A DNA stretch of 64,000 nucleotides from Apium graveolens (taxonomy: Eukaryota > Streptophyta > Magnoliopsida > Apiales > Apiaceae), in NCBI RefSeq assembly GCF_009905375.1, contig NC_133657.1:44318192-44382191 (forward strand), read 5' to 3'. The position numbers were made by a program, and so were the translations under genes. The notes beneath the pieces are model-generated. The model saw nothing but the letters and a program-made list of their open reading frames with translations, had not been told where the DNA came from and searched no databases. Positions 60,696-64,000 of the stretch are shown here, in pieces (position 1 is the stretch's first letter; every line of letters begins with the position of its first letter).

Positions 60696-63600
60696 TACCC
60701 ATTCTTTTCGAGTTCGTAATCGCTACTACCTTCCGTTCCTAATATTATACTGGTTATACTTTTGCTCGTTAGCGTTCTATAACCTTTTAATAACCACGTC
60801 AACCTTAGTATCACGAATGTGTTCCCATTCCGCATACTACCACCACTTTATTACTCCTTTTTCAGTTGTTTCTATTTTCCAAAATTTGATCAATCAAATA
60901 GAAGTAAAGGAATTTGTTGAGAGATCACTATGATCATGAACACTTGTTATATCGCATAGTTAGTACAGAAGGTGGCCAGCCTTTAGTACTTGACAAGCAA
61001 TTAAACAACATGTGGTATCCTACTAGGCTTCTATCACAAAGATAGATAGTCATTCGGCAATACCTCCCCTTCTGGAAGGGTTGTTCTTCTCAGCTTACAC
61101 GAAATGAAAAGAAGAGAAAAGAACGAACTGAAGAGAATTGTATATATGAAAAAAAATATACTGCCACAAAATATCTGGCTTGGAACCTACCTCTGAACTA
61201 TAGAGGTTTATCATAGAAGAACAAAACATATATGTATTTATATCAACATCAAGTATTATAGCATCGCATTTCACGTGCCTAAATATTTTCGCTATCCCGT
61301 CCATCATTCTATGGACCCATGCTCTTCCTCGAGCTTATACACAATTACCTTTGAAACTCCCTCGACATCGAAAATCGAATTTGGGATCTCATTCTATATA
61401 TCACCGTTACTAGGATTCTATGCTCGCACCGCAACCTTCCTCGTATAATAATATGACTCTCTATTGATAAGAAAGAATAATAATTCACTAGGTAGATACT
61501 CTACTTAATTAGTCTATCAATGATAACTTATACACTACCACGACCCGATTAGTGGTACTCAATCTCAACACCCATTCCAATACAACTCTCACGGTTGTAA
61601 TCAGCTCATTACTCGCAGAATCATTGCAGCCTTACTATGGTCCACCACTGACCTACTGTAGTCATTCATTTTCCATGAAGTCTTAATAGCTAACCATACG
61701 GAGTCCATACATCTCGTATCTAATTCTCCTAAGGAGTTAACATAACCACCAATCACAATTCATGAAGAACACTCCAAACTCTGACGTACTTTCATGACAT
61801 GAAGTAGATAAAATTGCAGAAGAGTTTCAATCAAAGCAACGATAGCAGGTTAATACCATTCTTAATCATATGCCTTAAATAGAAGACTTAACTCAAATGT
61901 TCGTCTAGTCCTTTTTGAAATATGGTCCTGGCTTATCTCAAGATAGGACCTTCTAAGATAGATAGCCCGTTCATGGCGATTACACAAATTAAACCTTTAC
62001 CAACTACTATTACGGTTGGGTATTGCACAGTCATCAGAAGGAATGTCAATCTTCCAAACCATAATACAACCTTCACAGTTTTAACCATCATCACTGTATT
62101 CTTTTGGCACAAGCGCCTATAATTATCCTCTTACCTTTAAAGTGTCGGCCACCTCTTTAGCCTTTCCTGATAGTAAAATTTCCTTACAGTCAATGTCATT
62201 TTAACCACCTCCAAATAAATTTTCTACCTTATTTCAATCACAGCTTATGTGAAAATGCTTTCCTTAAAATCTGATGAGTAAAAATAAAAAAAAATCACCA
62301 TTTTTTTTCCATAAGTTATTGCCTCAGTCTTTAGAGGTTAATCACTGTCATGACTGACTCTCAATCATAATTAGAACATCTTTTATCTTAAGTCCTAATT
62401 GCCCTGAACAATTTCGACCATTACTGGTTCGATCCATACTTTCTCGTGGTTTAACACGTGCCCCACTTGGCAACATTATAATTATGTCATATTTCCTTTA
62501 TCAACATTTTTATTCTTGAGAATTTTGAATATTTCCTTTCTCCTTGTAAAACCTCTAAGGTTATCCTTTAATCGTTCCTCCTGTATTCCCTATATACAGG
62601 GCATATCAAAATACCACTTACTAATACTAGAACCATTGTCTATATACTTCTGAAGAATTTCTCCACTGATCCTTAAAGGTTATTATTACCTTAATCCTTT
62701 CCAATTCATACTGTCAAAACTCATACTATCCCTATTAAGGGTGAAATTCCAACCTTTATGCATTCCTCGAGGATTCATTTTAAGTTACCGATGTTCTATC
62801 CTTAATTCCACCTTTAAAAGGTACATGCATCCTTCCATGGATAAATCAAGTCATATATCCCTGATAAGGGTATCTTATTCAATCATTCCCACCTCGATAG
62901 TATATGCCTAATTTCATAATAGCATCCTTATTCAAATTGAGGTCAATCCATATGGCCTCCAAAAGATAACAATGGTCATCCGCTTTTCTTTCCTGATTTG
63001 GTAATGATAACATGGATGTTTTGGAAGATATTGGTCATGTTCAACGTGAACTTCTTCTTAATAATTCCTTATTTACTTTTGTTGTTTATCTCAACAGTCA
63101 CCTCAATGTTGGGATACCTCCCATACCTGGCGTCTCCCTTTCTGGGTATCGAGCCACCGGTCTTACATTTCACATTATTGAAGGTCACTTCCTTCATCCA
63201 ATTTTTCCTGATTTCTTACTTTCTTGTCTCCTCAGTCTATCCGTGTCTCAATATTTATCCTTCGAACTATCTCAAGGTTTCCTCGAATCCTCCCAACTTA
63301 AAGGGGGTACAATATATGTATCTCTTATGCCTTCAACCATCAATTTTAACTCATGGTGGATCATCATCCTGACGATTACATACTTTTCTATTTCTATTGC
63401 TATGAGTCTTTAGGGTTTCCTCATACCCAACTCCCTTATCATTCCTCAAACTCTATTGCCTTTATATTCCTTTCCACTTCAGTTTCTTTTTATTTTCCTT
63501 TCTCTTATCATTATTTCACAAATCAATCACAATATAAGCATTGATTTCAAACATCCCGTCATTCTGGATTCGTGTCCTCAGAACGAATCTTGACAACTTT

Positions 63601-63729
63601 TACAACTTAGATTCATAATTTATCATACTTGTCTGCCTTTGTTCTGGCTCTAAAGCTTTTACACTATCTCCTTATCTTTGGGAATTACTTTCCCGAAAAC
63701 AATTGACTGGACTTAAATCAGTTTATTCT
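60696..63729 (-). pseudogene. Element F pol body, strongly decayed
   Basis: By position this should encode protease, RT, RNase H and the integrase core. No motif could be read with confidence, and only short frames occur on either strand. The plus-strand frames at 62998-63413 have no family features. Confidence 0.4.
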
Positions 63730-64000
63730 AACCTCTGGCTCCGTGCCTTTCTTGGTCTTTCACCAACGGGTGGTCTCTCTCTTAGGAGGGTAAGTGACAA
63801 AACAGTCTTTTGTGGTTCGTCAATCATTTAGAGTCTCAAATGATTCATCTATTTCCTTTAGCCAGGCTCTTGCCTCGACTGGGTCAGCTTGTTCCTTGGA
63901 ACTCTGAGAGCTTAGCGACTTAAAGGTCATGAAAGAATTTCCCACCGCACTGTCTCCTCAGGGTGGTGGTTGGGGATAATAGTCTAAGTTCTCTTTAGAC
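63730..64000 (-). pseudogene. gag: Element F gag fragment
   Basis: The minus strand reads FMTFKSLSSQSSKEQADPVE then ARAWLKEIDESFETLND, a stop, then CFVTYPP. The DPVEARAWLKEI pattern is typical of chromovirus gag domains. Its beginning is beyond the window. Confidence 0.7.

Larger units (their letters stand above)
55541..64000 (-). mobile_element. Chromovirus-type Ty3/gypsy element F, running off the right edge
   Basis: Minus-strand order from the right edge: gag fragment (about 64000-63730), decayed pol, integrase C-terminus and chromodomain remnant (60695-59945), purine tract, then a 4371-bp 3' LTR (55541-59911). It is inserted in element E. The integrase tail and long LTRs fit the Tekay-type chromoviruses. 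The 5' LTR is outside the window. Confidence 0.82.

Noticed and set aside
62998..63413. Plus-strand 124- and 133-codon frames
   Set aside because: They overlap each other in different frames, are antisense to element F, and have no recognisable domain.

Overview
The window is nuclear DNA from a flowering plant, most likely a eudicot. Evidence: spliced plant genes with GT-AG introns (a xylem-type papain-like cysteine protease and an IDM2/IDM3-type alpha-crystallin-domain protein), plus plant-specific retrotransposon lineages (Sirevirus-type Ty1/copia, Tat-lineage and chromovirus-type Ty3/gypsy). The species cannot be fixed from the sequence alone. No rRNA gene, tRNA gene or CRISPR array was seen.

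Layout. (1) 1-17.4 kb: a decayed Sirevirus-like copia element on the minus strand, split by a very young Tat-lineage Ty3/gypsy element (element A, 4129-14545; 546-bp LTRs with one mismatch; 5-bp target duplication GGAGT). (2) 17.6-22.9 kb: a genic island with two convergent genes, an alpha-crystallin/IDM3-like gene (+) and an intact four-exon XCP-like cysteine protease gene (-). (3) 22.9-30.9 kb: intergenic DNA holding a chimeric cluster of gene fragments (MEB-like and heavy-metal P-type ATPase exons, plus a small ORF) bounded by inverted repeats, and a MITE-like element. (4) 30.9-44.2 kb: a second Tat element in two oppositely oriented halves (B, 30895-33795; C, 34248-44192), best explained as one element broken by an inversion. 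C also carries an internal 760-bp tandem duplication and a 1.7-kb solo LTR. (5) 44.2-64 kb: a long-LTR chromovirus-type derivative without visible pol (D), a second Sirevirus copy (E), and a minus-strand chromovirus with a 4.4-kb LTR (F) inserted in E and running off the right edge.

The most unusual system is the antisense gene of the Tat elements. It is a three-exon gene on the strand opposite gag-pol, with its own TATA-like promoter and matching intron phases in two element copies. In element A it is fully open (556 codons before the stop), although the gag-pol of the same recently inserted copy is broken in three places. Both Tat copies also share the same -1 frame break at a five-C run near the gag start. 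Together these suggest a non-autonomous element, moved in trans, whose antisense gene is kept intact.
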